DNA from: an uncultured Clostridia bacterium
GTDB lineage: Bacteria; Bacillota; Clostridia; Christensenellales; Borkfalkiaceae
Assembly: GCA_937920115.1 (NCBI GenBank)
Contig: CALGVF010000118.1
Span: forward strand, 1 to 7,841
DNA: 7,841 bases
Reading direction: 5' to 3'
The notes below the pieces were generated by a model, which saw only the letters and a program-made list of their open reading frames with translations, was not told where the DNA came from and made no database searches. A program made the position numbers and the translations under genes. This document shows, piece after piece, positions 1 to 6,425 of the stretch. Each line of letters opens with the position of its first letter. The stretch's first letter is position 1.

Positions 1-24
1 GGTCCCCCCCGCCGGCAGAGGACA

Positions 25-72
25 AAATATAACCGCCACAGGCAATACAACTTTGCGGAGCAAAATATAACT
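25..72. repeat. 48-bp perfect direct repeat, copy 1
   Basis: This segment is identical to 182-229, at an offset of 157 bp, and spans two hairpin modules with their AATATAAC-type spacers. Identity stops at both edges (a24 against c181, t73 against a230). Perfect identity beside other diverged modules points to a recent duplication or to gene conversion. Confidence 0.85.
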
Positions 73-136
73 TCCGCAAGGAAATATCACTTGCCAACAG
101 GCAAATATAACTGCCGTAGGCAATATAACTCCCATT

Positions 137-171
137 CTACGGGACGTCGCCTTAAAGTCGCCGTCCCCTAC
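137..171. repeat. GGGACG/CGTCCC hairpin inside the array
   Basis: A 6-bp perfect stem, GGGACG (141-146) with CGTCCC (162-167), encloses a 15-nt loop. GTCGCC occurs twice (146-151 and 157-162), and CTACG flanks the element on both sides. It differs in sequence from the surrounding modules and looks like a second repeat family inserted among them. No T-tract follows on either strand, so it is not a typical terminator. Confidence 0.55.
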
Positions 172-181
172 GCCGCAAGGC

Positions 182-229
182 AAATATAACCGCCACAGGC
201 AATACAACTTTGCGGAGCAAAATATAACT
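182..229. repeat. 48-bp perfect direct repeat, copy 2
   Basis: This is the second copy of the segment at 25-72. It ends two bases before the A-tract of the operon terminator at 232, so the array directly abuts the end of the kdgK transcription unit. Confidence 0.85.
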
Positions 230-231
230 AC

Positions 232-272
232 AAAAAAACTGCGGGTATACCCTTTCGGACTTTACTCGCAGT
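232..272 (-). terminator. Intrinsic terminator of the alaS-eda-kdgK operon
   Basis: Read on the minus strand, ACTGCGAGT (272-264) pairs with ACCCGCAGT (246-238) with one mismatch, and a run of seven T follows at 238-232. This is the standard shape of a Rho-independent terminator. It lies about 85 nt after the kdgK stop codon and has no other gene to serve, so it most likely ends the four-gene transcript that starts near 4160. Confidence 0.8.
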
Positions 273-358
273 CTTTCGTTTTATTGTTTTATTGTTCTAT
301 TACTCTGAAAATTGCCGTTTTATCGACTTATAGCCCCGTTTTTGAGGATGTCCGCCGA

Positions 359-1378
359 TTATCTCTGAACTCTGCCGCTCGCGTTTCCTTTCGCCAACGC
401 CTCGACTTCCGATACCGATACCATATTGTAGTCGCCCTCTATCGAGTGCTTTAAGCACGATGCCGCAACCGCGAATTCAATCGCTTTCTGAGCGTCGTAG
501 CCGTTTAAAAGCGAATAGATAAGTCCGCCGCCGAAACTGTCGCCGCCGCCTACTCTGTCTACTATGTGCATAGCGTATTTCTTCGAGAATACCGCTTCGC
601 CGTCAGTATAAAGCATTGCCGACCAATTATTGTCGTTCGCCGACAAACTCTCTCTGAGCGTTATCGCAACGCCCTTGAAGTTAAACCTTTCGGTCAACTT
701 CTTAGCGACCGATATGTAGCCGTTTCTGTCGAGTTTACCCGTGTTTATGTCGGTATTGTCCGCTTCTATTCCGAATACGTCTTTCGCGTCCTCTTCGTTC
801 GCTATGCAGTAATCGACGTACTTGCAGACTTCGCCCATGACCTTGCCCGCCTTTTCTTTGCTCCAAAGTTTTTTGCGGAAATTGAGGTCGCAGGAAATAG
901 TTATTCCCTTTTCTTTCGCCTTTTTGCACGCCTCTAACGTAATTTCGGCGGTCTCGTCCGAAAGGGCGGGAGTTATGCCCGTAAAATGGAACCATTCTAC
1001 GCCGTCGAAGATTTTATCCCAATCGAAATCTTCTTTTTTAGCGGTCGCTATCGAGGAATAAGCCCTGTCGTAAATGACCTTGCTCGGTCTCTGACTTGCT
1101 CCCTTTTCGCAATAATAAATGCCGACTCTGTCGCCGCCCCTTACGATTTTAGTCGTATCGACGCCGAATTTTCTCAAACTATTGACCGCCGCTTGTCCTA
1201 TCTCGTGAGCGGGTAATTTCGTTACGAACGCGGCGTCCACGCCGTAATTCGCAAGGCTCACCGCAACGTTCGCTTCCGCGCCGCCGAAAGTGGCTTCGTA
1301 TTTCTCGCTCTGAACGAATCTCAGATAGTTCTCGGGAGCGAGTCTCAACATTACTTCACCGAAAGTAACGACTTTCAT
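359..1378 (-). CDS. kdgK: 2-keto-3-deoxygluconate kinase (PfkB family)
   Basis: This sugar kinase phosphorylates 2-keto-3-deoxygluconate to KDPG with ATP in the cytosol, the step before KDPG aldolase in the uronate and semi-phosphorylative Entner-Doudoroff routes. At 339 residues it has normal family length. The N-terminal PfkB glycine signature sits at residues 31-46 (FGGAEANVAVSLANYG). The C-terminal signature DRVGGGDSF sits near 274-282, with Asp280 as the expected catalytic base; the usual DTxGAGD form is altered to DRVGGGD, as I recall from KdgK-type relatives. The segment GGDRVGIYYCEKGASQRPSKV around residues 80-101 is also typical of this subgroup. The ATG lies 2 nt after the eda stop codon, and its Shine-Dalgarno site GGAGG is embedded in the last codons of eda, so the two genes are translationally linked. 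It is the last gene before the terminator at 272-232. Substrate specificity rests on overall similarity and on the adjacent eda. Confidence 0.93.
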   Translation of the reverse strand: MKVVTFGEVMLRLAPENYLRFVQSEKYEATFGGAEANVAVSLANYGVDAAFVTKLPAHEIGQAAVNSLRKFGVDTTKIVRGGDRVGIYYCEKGASQRPSKVIYDRAYSSIATAKKEDFDWDKIFDGVEWFHFTGITPALSDETAEITLEACKKAKEKGITISCDLNFRKKLWSKEKAGKVMGEVCKYVDYCIANEEDAKDVFGIEADNTDINTGKLDRNGYISVAKKLTERFNFKGVAITLRESLSANDNNWSAMLYTDGEAVFSKKYAMHIVDRVGGGDSFGGGLIYSLLNGYDAQKAIEFAVAASCLKHSIEGDYNMVSVSEVEALAKGNASGRVQR

Positions 1379-1380
1379 AT

Positions 1381-1962
1381 TTATTTAACCTCCGCTAAAA
1401 TTTCGTTTATCCTGCGACAATTATCCGCGATATCGCCTTTCATCATGAACGAGCCGCCGACCGCAAATATTTTGTCGAATTCCAAAAATTCCTTTAAGTT
1501 GGTAAGGTCTACCCCGCCCGTCGGTATAAATTTAACCTGCGGGAACGGACCCGATAAAGCCTTTAACGCTTTAAGCCCGCCGTAAACGTTCGCGGGGAAG
1601 AATTTAAGTACGGTAAGTCCCGCCTCCAACGCTTCCATAATCTCGGTGGGCGTTACGCAACCGGGGTAGTAAGGAACGTCGTTTACCGAACAAATTTCGG
1701 CGACCTCTTTCGAGAATCCGGGCGAAACAATGAATTTCGCTCCCGCGTTTAACGCGTCGAGGCATTGTCTGCCGTTTATTACCGTTCCCGCTCCGATATT
1801 CATATCGGGGAAAAGACTTACGCCGAGCGAAATCGCTTCCGCCGCGCAAGCCGTTCTGAACGTGATTTCGGCGGTGTTTATCCCGCCCTCTCTTAACGCC
1901 GACAAGGTCTTTTCGGTGTCGGCTACGTCTTTGATTACCACTACGGGTATTACTCTGTCCAT
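1381..1962 (-). CDS. eda: KDPG aldolase (2-dehydro-3-deoxy-phosphogluconate aldolase)
   Basis: This class I aldolase cleaves 2-keto-3-deoxy-6-phosphogluconate to pyruvate and glyceraldehyde 3-phosphate in the cytosol. Many homologues also act on 4-hydroxy-2-oxoglutarate. The 193 residues form a single TIM barrel, slightly shorter than the usual 205-215. The Schiff-base lysine is Lys120 in LKFFPA. The general acid/base glutamate is Glu32 in EITFRT, with Arg36 as a phosphate or substrate ligand, and Thr60 lies in GAGTV. The phosphate-binding loop PTGG is at 147-150 and VGGSFM at 168-173. The ATG has a good Shine-Dalgarno AGAAGG 7 nt upstream. The next gene, kdgK, supplies its substrate and starts 2 nt after its stop. 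The upstream neighbour is a small membrane protein 22 nt away. No gene for an upstream step of the pathway, such as a uronate isomerase or dehydratase, is in the window. Confidence 0.95.
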   Translation of the reverse strand: MDRVIPVVVIKDVADTEKTLSALREGGINTAEITFRTACAAEAISLGVSLFPDMNIGAGTVINGRQCLDALNAGAKFIVSPGFSKEVAEICSVNDVPYYPGCVTPTEIMEALEAGLTVLKFFPANVYGGLKALKALSGPFPQVKFIPTGGVDLTNLKEFLEFDKIFAVGGSFMMKGDIADNCRRINEILAEVK

Positions 1963-1984
1963 TTTTTAACCTTCTTTATATTTT

Positions 1985-2299
1985 TTATATTAAAAGTAAA
2001 TACAACGTATAAGTTCCGCTCAAAAGCACGCTGAAAATGCCGACTATCGCAATTATCGCACTTGCGACTCTTCCGTAGCCGTCCCGTCCGAAATTGAGCC
2101 ACAGCAAAATCTGCGACGGCAGGGCAAATACAATCTGAGCGAAATAAAACATAAACGCTACCGGAATAAGCACGATTCCGGCAATAGCCGCATCCGGTTC
2201 GAGATGAGTTGCGTCATACATCAGCATTGTGCCGATAACACACATTGCGACCGTCAACGCCGATAACATCGTTCCTATAACAAATTTAGTCTTTCCCAT
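1985..2299 (-). CDS. Small three-helix membrane protein, function unknown
   Basis: This 104-residue protein has three predicted hydrophobic segments, near residues 6-27, 38-66 and 79-103. A short acidic loop (DATHLEPD) follows the first and a charged glycine-rich turn (FGRDGYGR) precedes the third. There is no cleavable signal peptide and no motif I recognise. It lies 12 nt after the alaS stop and 22 nt before eda, so it is almost certainly co-transcribed with both. I see no clear Shine-Dalgarno before its ATG, and translation may depend on coupling to the synthetase upstream. A transporter accessory role for the sugar-acid pathway could be imagined from position alone, but nothing in the sequence shows it. 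Conserved small orphan membrane proteins of this size are common in Firmicutes operons. Confidence 0.75.
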   Translation of the reverse strand: MGKTKFVIGTMLSALTVAMCVIGTMLMYDATHLEPDAAIAGIVLIPVAFMFYFAQIVFALPSQILLWLNFGRDGYGRVASAIIAIVGIFSVLLSGTYTLYLLLI

Positions 2300-2311
2300 A
2301 CGAGTAGTATC

Positions 2312-4138
2312 TCAATCTAATACTGCTTTTATTCTTCTTACGCCCGCCGAGGAAGCCTCTTCTTTCGCTATGCGGAAATGGTGAAGTTCTCCCGTATGGC
2401 TCGCGTGCGGTCCTCCGCAAATCTCCTTGCTGTATTTGCCTATCGTGTAGACCTTGACTTTTTCGCCGTATTTAGCCGTAAACACGCCTATCGCCCCCGA
2501 CTTTTTCGCCTCTTCTACGGTCGTTTCTTCCATGGTGACGGGGACGTCCGCTTTTATCGCCTCGTTTACCCAATCTTCCACCGCTTTGAGTTCCTCGGGC
2601 AGAAGTTTTCTGTCGAAATTGAAGTCGAAACGAAGTCTCTCGGTCGTTATGTTCGAGCCTTTCTGATTGATATTGTCGTCCTTTAAAACGGCTTTCAAAG
2701 CGGCGTTTAAAAGGTGAGTCGCGGTGTGAAGTCTCGCAGTGATTTCGTTCTGCTCTTCGAGACCGCCCTTAAACGCTCCCTGCGGCTGTTTGCTCTTCTC
2801 CTGATGTTCCTTGAAAGCCGCCGCGAAACCGTCCGCGTCTACCGTATATCCGATTTCCGCCGCGAGTTCCTCGGTGAGTTCCAACGGGAAACCGAAAGTG
2901 TCGTACAGGTGGAACGCCTGTTTGCCGCCGATTACCGTTTCGGGTTTATACGACGGGTCTTTCTGCGACATAAACTGATTCTTTCTCTTTATGCCGTCCA
3001 CGCATTTATTGAATTCTTTAAGTCCCGTAGCGAGGGTAGCCTCGAATTTCGCTCCCTCTTTCGCTATTTCGGACAAAATGTACTCTTCTTTCTCTACGAG
3101 AAGGGGGTACGCTTCGCCGTAAATCTCTTCGATAAATATCTTCGACGCTCCCGAAAGTACGGAAACCTCCGCTCCGAGTTGTCTCGCGTATCTTATCGCC
3201 CTTCTTAAAAGTCTTCTGAGAATATATCCCGCTCCGACGTTGGACGGAACTATTCCGTTTACGTCGCCGATAAGCATGGTCGCCGTTCTGACGTGGTCGG
3301 CGATAATTCTCATAGCCTTTCTCGCCTCTTCGTCGTTATCGTAACTTCTGCCCGTCGTCTTTTCGAGATATTCGATTACGGACAGGAACAAATCGGTCTT
3401 ATATCCGTCGGTAATGCCGTTTAAAAACGCGAGCAGTCTGTCGAGGCCAAAACCCGTGTCCACGTTCTTGTTGGCGAGCGGTTCGTAGCCCGTCGCCGTC
3501 TTTTTGTACTGCATATAAACGTCGTTTCCGATTTCCACGTATCTGCCGCAACCGCAATCGGGACCGCATTTCGGTCCGCACGGCTTATCGTGTCTCGGAT
3601 AGAACCACTCGTTGTCGGGTCCGCAGGGCGTTCCCACCGTTCCTTCGAGTTCCCACCAATTATCGCTCTTCGGCAGGTAGAATATGTGTTCGGGTTTTAT
3701 TCCGACTTCCTTTAAAAGCGAAGCCGTCTCCTCGTCTCTCGGCACGGCGTCGTTGCCCTCGAATACCGTCGAGCAGATTTTCTCGCCGTCGAGTCCGAAT
3801 ACGCTCGTTAAAAGTTCGTAAGACCATTTCGTCTTTTCTTTCTTGAAATAATCGCCGAGCGACCAATTTCCCATCATCTCGAAAAATGTGAAGTGGGTCG
3901 GGTCTCCGACGCTCTCTATATCGACCGTTCTCACGCACCCCTGAACGTTGCAAAGCCTCGTCTTTCCCGACGGGTGCTTAGCCCCTAAAAGGTAAGGCAT
4001 AAGCGGCTGCATTCCCGCAACGTTGAACATTACGCCCGTCGAGCCGTCGCCTATCAGAGAAACCGCCCCGATGTTGACGTGTCCTCTCTCTTCGTAAAAC
4101 TTGATCCATGCCTTTCTTAATTCTTTTGAAGTTATCAT
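2312..4138 (-). CDS. alaS: Compact alanyl-tRNA synthetase (no C-Ala, no beta-barrel)
   Basis: This enzyme should activate alanine and charge tRNA-Ala. The class II core covers about residues 1-445: motif 1 region around VMFNVAGMQPLMPYLLG (36-52), motif 2 with CVR (68-70) and TFFEMMGNWSLGDYF (84-98), the NVDTGFGLDR motif 3 (225-234) and LYDTFGFPLELT (411-422). The editing module (about 469-608) keeps the zinc-type ligands H471 and H475 (HTATH) and C574 and H578 (CGGPH), and ends at AGVRRIKAV. Bacterial AlaRS is usually about 870 residues. Here the C-Ala/DHHA1 tail is absent, and only about 23 residues (447-469) join core and editing module where a beta-barrel of roughly 90 residues normally sits. 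A cysteine cluster (C187, C191, C195, C197) follows the GTPCGP motif. The ATG is set by AGGA 8 nt upstream and by the promoter at 4195-4167. It heads an operon with eda and kdgK. It could be the sole AlaRS or a divergent second copy; the window cannot tell. Confidence 0.88.
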   Translation of the reverse strand: MITSKELRKAWIKFYEERGHVNIGAVSLIGDGSTGVMFNVAGMQPLMPYLLGAKHPSGKTRLCNVQGCVRTVDIESVGDPTHFTFFEMMGNWSLGDYFKKEKTKWSYELLTSVFGLDGEKICSTVFEGNDAVPRDEETASLLKEVGIKPEHIFYLPKSDNWWELEGTVGTPCGPDNEWFYPRHDKPCGPKCGPDCGCGRYVEIGNDVYMQYKKTATGYEPLANKNVDTGFGLDRLLAFLNGITDGYKTDLFLSVIEYLEKTTGRSYDNDEEARKAMRIIADHVRTATMLIGDVNGIVPSNVGAGYILRRLLRRAIRYARQLGAEVSVLSGASKIFIEEIYGEAYPLLVEKEEYILSEIAKEGAKFEATLATGLKEFNKCVDGIKRKNQFMSQKDPSYKPETVIGGKQAFHLYDTFGFPLELTEELAAEIGYTVDADGFAAAFKEHQEKSKQPQGAFKGGLEEQNEITARLHTATHLLNAALKAVLKDDNINQKGSNITTERLRFDFNFDRKLLPEELKAVEDWVNEAIKADVPVTMEETTVEEAKKSGAIGVFTAKYGEKVKVYTIGKYSKEICGGPHASHTGELHHFRIAKEEASSAGVRRIKAVLD

Positions 4139-4166
4139 AATCGTTTTCCTTGATTGCTATGTCTTA

Positions 4167-4195
4167 ATTATATCGTAAATCGCCGATTTTGTAAA
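4167..4195 (-). promoter_or_regulatory. Vegetative (sigma-A type) promoter of the alaS operon
   Basis: On the minus strand a -35 box TTTACA (4195-4190, one mismatch to TTGACA) is followed after exactly 17 nt by a perfect TATAAT (4172-4167). Transcription should start near 4160, leaving a leader of about 22 nt before the ATG. That is too short for a T-box riboswitch or another leader regulator, so expression from this promoter is probably constitutive or controlled by a protein factor. Confidence 0.85.
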
Positions 4196-4273
4196 CCGTT
4201 TTCGCAAATTCTTTATTATTTCTCGGACGCAAACCGACAATCGCCGTGCAAAAGTCCGTCTATAAGTCGTTTA

Positions 4274-5665
4274 TCACGCTTTTTTGACGGAAACGCCGTC
4301 TTTTGAAATCATTACCGAGTAGCCGCAGCCAAGTATTTCCGCTCTTATCGAATCGCTTAAAGCGTAATCTTTCGCCGCTCTCGCCGCCTGCATTTTCTCG
4401 GCTAACGCCTTGACGTTCTCGGGGACGGGTTCCTCGTGGGTTTTCTCGTAGTTTTTAACGTAAGTCTCGGGGTCGAACTTAAACAGCCCTAAAAGCGAAT
4501 AAGTCTTTTTAACCTGCGAGAGCATTTGCCCCGCCTCGGGGTCTTTCGCCGCGACCGCCGCCTTGATTTTTTTGAAAACGGCGTACAGGTCGGAAAGAGC
4601 GAGAGCGGTGTTGAAGTCGTCGGACATAGCCCTGTCGAACGCCTCGTCGATTTCGGGATAATCGCCCTCGATTTTTATCCCTGCGTCCGTCGCCTCGCAG
4701 AATACCTTGTAAAACTCGTACAAATGCCTCTCAGCCTCGGGAAAGAGGTTGTCCGTAATATTTATATCGTTTCGGTAATTCGTCTGTAAGAGGGCGAATT
4801 TGACGGCTTCGTTGGGATATTTTTTAAGAAGATCGGAAAGAAGCAGGCTGTTGCCGAGCGATTTGCTCATTTTCTGACCGTTTACCTTGATAAGTCCGTT
4901 GTGAACCCAATATTTGACGAACTGTCTGCCCGTGAGAGCCTCCGACTGAGCGATTTCGTTCTCGTGGTGCGGGAAAATGAGGTCTCTGCCGCCGCCGTGA
5001 ATATCCACCTCGTCGCCGAACGCCTTTCTGTTCATCGCCGAACACTCGATATGCCAACCGGGTCTGCCTTTGCCCCACGGGGAATCCCAACAGATTTCGC
5101 CCTCTTTCGCGCTCTTCCAAAGGGCGAAGTCGAGGGGGTTGCGTTTCTCTTCGTCGTTGTCTATTCTGACCCCGTTCATGGCGTCTTCGAGGTTTCTGTG
5201 CGAAAGTCTGCCGTAAGGGGCGAACGACTCGACCGAGAAATACACGTCGCCTTTTTTCGTCGCGTAGGCGTGTCCTTTTTCGATTAAGCCCGAAACGAAG
5301 TCGATTATGTTGCCGATATTTTCGGTCGCTTTAAGCCATATATCGGGGTCGTCCACCGCGAATTCACGCATAACCTTGTCGATTTTCTTTATCATCATTC
5401 TCGCGTAAGCGTCCGCGGGAATGTTCTCCTGCTTCGCCCTCGCGATTATCTTGTCGTCCACGTCTGTGTAATTCCTCGCGTAGGTCACGTCGTAGCCCTT
5501 TTTAATGAGAAATTTGCGGATAATGTCGTAAATTAGAGCCTGATACGCGTGACCGATATGAGCCTCGCCCGAAACGGTTATTCCGCAGGCGTACATATTC
5601 ACTTTATTGCCGTTAATCGGCACGAATTCTTCCTTGGTTCCCGATAAGGTGTTATAGATTTTCAT
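4274..5665 (-). CDS. cysS: Cysteinyl-tRNA synthetase
   Basis: This class I synthetase charges tRNA-Cys with cysteine in the cytosol. At 463 residues it matches the family length. The HIGH motif is at 36-39 and KMSKS at 265-269. The four zinc ligands that select cysteine line up with those of the E. coli enzyme, shifted by one residue: C27, C208 (WHIECS), H233 and E237 (FPHHENE). The anticodon-binding helical domain occupies roughly residues 310-463. The stretch after C27 reads GITVSGEAHIGHAYQA instead of the common PTVYDYAHIGHAR type, so it is a somewhat divergent member. Its ATG lies inside cysE (14-nt overlap), with a strong AAGGAG 8 nt upstream within the cysE 3' end, so both are translated from one mRNA. 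The 135 nt after its stop hold the alaS promoter; I see no good terminator there, so read-through into alaS is possible. Confidence 0.96.
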   Translation of the reverse strand: MKIYNTLSGTKEEFVPINGNKVNMYACGITVSGEAHIGHAYQALIYDIIRKFLIKKGYDVTYARNYTDVDDKIIARAKQENIPADAYARMMIKKIDKVMREFAVDDPDIWLKATENIGNIIDFVSGLIEKGHAYATKKGDVYFSVESFAPYGRLSHRNLEDAMNGVRIDNDEEKRNPLDFALWKSAKEGEICWDSPWGKGRPGWHIECSAMNRKAFGDEVDIHGGGRDLIFPHHENEIAQSEALTGRQFVKYWVHNGLIKVNGQKMSKSLGNSLLLSDLLKKYPNEAVKFALLQTNYRNDINITDNLFPEAERHLYEFYKVFCEATDAGIKIEGDYPEIDEAFDRAMSDDFNTALALSDLYAVFKKIKAAVAAKDPEAGQMLSQVKKTYSLLGLFKFDPETYVKNYEKTHEEPVPENVKALAEKMQAARAAKDYALSDSIRAEILGCGYSVMISKDGVSVKKA

Positions 5666-6296
5666 TTTTTTCGCTCCTTAATTGTTTTTCGAGTTCGTCA
5701 ACCCTCGCTCTGAGGTTGCATAATTCTTCCATAACGGGGTCGCATTTGTCGGGTGTGTTGTCGGGTACTTTTTCGCCTTTTATGCGAACTACTCTCCCCG
5801 GTACGCCGACGACCGTGGAATGAGGCGGCACGTCTTTCAGAACAACGCTGCCCGCTCCGATTTTGGAATATTCGCCGACGGTTATGCCGCCGAGTATTTT
5901 CGCTCCGCAGGACAGCACGCAGCCCTCGCGGATTATCGGATGGCGGCGTTTGCCCTTGTCTTTGCCCGTACCGCCGAGGGTTACGCCCTGATAGATAAGC
6001 ACGCCCTTTTCGACTTCGGCGGTCTCGCCTATTACCACGCCCGAGCCGTGGTCGATAAACACGCCCGAAGCGATTTTAGCGGCGGGGTGAATTTCGATAC
6101 CCGTCAGAAATCTTGCGAATTTGGACGTAGCGTTAGCGAGCAGTTTTAGTTTGATACGGTATAAGAAGTTGGCGTATCTATGCCAAGACAGGGCTTTAAC
6201 GCCGGGGTAAGTAAGCCAAATCTCGAATTTCGAGCGGGCGGCGGGGTCGTTCGCGTAAGCGAACGCAATATCTTCGCGTAATCTTTTAAAAAACAT
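5652..6296 (-). CDS. cysE: Serine O-acetyltransferase
   Basis: CysE acetylates L-serine with acetyl-CoA to O-acetylserine, the precursor that cysteine synthase converts to cysteine. The 214 residues comprise an N-terminal helical part (about 1-65), a left-handed beta-helix of hexapeptide repeats (about 66-172) and a charged C-terminal helix with coiled-coil character (about 187-212). The catalytic histidines are expected to be H83 in IDHGSG and H119 in RRHP. IGETA (89-93), GVTLGGTG (104-111), IGAGSVVLKDVPPHSTVVGVPGRVV (146-170) are diagnostic family segments. It is shorter than the E. coli enzyme (273 residues), as in many Firmicutes, where the N-terminal domain is reduced. The ATG is preceded by GGAG at 6-nt spacing. 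cysS follows with a 14-nt overlap, an arrangement also known from Bacillus. The hairpin repeats upstream may lie in its leader. Confidence 0.95.
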   Translation of the reverse strand: MFFKRLREDIAFAYANDPAARSKFEIWLTYPGVKALSWHRYANFLYRIKLKLLANATSKFARFLTGIEIHPAAKIASGVFIDHGSGVVIGETAEVEKGVLIYQGVTLGGTGKDKGKRRHPIIREGCVLSCGAKILGGITVGEYSKIGAGSVVLKDVPPHSTVVGVPGRVVRIKGEKVPDNTPDKCDPVMEELCNLRARVDELEKQLRSEKNENL

Positions 6297-6320
6297 TTAT
6301 ATCTCCAAACTTGTTTTTAC

Positions 6321-6351
6321 ATTTGGGGTAATCTCTCCCGATAAAACGGGT
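6321..6351. repeat. 31-bp repeat unit 1 (nearest cysE)
   Basis: This unit has the pattern TTTGGGGTA, a short variable stretch, then CCCG (6337-6340), a 6-nt loop and CGGG (6347-6350). It is the most diverged of the three: the loop is ATAAAA where the others have ATGAAA, yet the stem is intact. Confidence 0.7.
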
Positions 6352-6374
6352 AAGTGTTCCTCTCTTGCCCTCTA

Positions 6375-6405
6375 CTTTGGGGTAGATTTTCCCGATGAAA
6401 CGGGT
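6375..6405. repeat. 31-bp repeat unit 2
   Basis: This unit has the same pattern as its neighbours, with the stem CCCG (6391-6394) and CGGG (6401-6404) around ATGAAA. It lies 54 bp from unit 1. The segments between units are unrelated in sequence, so this is spaced and not tight tandem repetition. Confidence 0.7.
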
Positions 6406-6425
6406 TCACCCCATCTTGCTTTCCC

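Larger units (their letters stand above)
1..231. repeat. Array of short hairpins with AATATAAC spacers
   Basis: No gene is visible here. The stretch consists of small inverted repeats, most followed by a spacer close to AAATATAAC. The stems are GCC/GGC at 35-43, TTTGC/GCAAA at 52-64, TTCC/GGAA at 72-83, TTGCC/GGCAA at 91-104, TGCC/GGCA at 112-122, GCC/GGC at 172-181, GCC/GGC at 192-200 and TTTGC/GCAAA at 209-221. A different, longer hairpin interrupts the array at 141-167. The array lies just beyond the terminator of the kdgK operon, so it is probably outside that transcript. Arrays of this style occur between genes in gut Clostridia as far as I recall, but I cannot name the family. Function is unknown; a non-autonomous repeat that spreads by duplication is one possibility. 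Confidence 0.75.

Noticed and set aside
1..231. CRISPR array
   Set aside because: Modules are about 15-20 bp with varying palindromes; there is no constant repeat of 23-47 bp with unique spacers and no cas gene.
566..937. 123-residue plus-strand frame opposite kdgK
   Set aside because: It is a shadow of kdgK, whose family motifs are clear; no start signal or homology is seen.
2714..3208. 164-residue plus-strand frame opposite alaS
   Set aside because: It lies wholly within the well-supported AlaRS gene; codon bias leaves the opposite strand open, and the translation is arginine/phenylalanine-rich with no domain.
4196..4273. Possible terminator after cysS (CGGAC pairing with GTCCG)
   Set aside because: The stem is 5 bp around a long loop and is followed by an A/T mixture without a T-run on the minus strand.
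4901..5287. 128-residue plus-strand frame opposite cysS
   Set aside because: It is a shadow of the zinc-ligand region of CysRS; not a separate gene.
6371..6420. T-box-like string GGGTGAACCCG upstream of cysE
   Set aside because: It lacks the TGGNACCGCG core and the rest of the antiterminator, forms its own short palindrome, and is not followed by a terminator.
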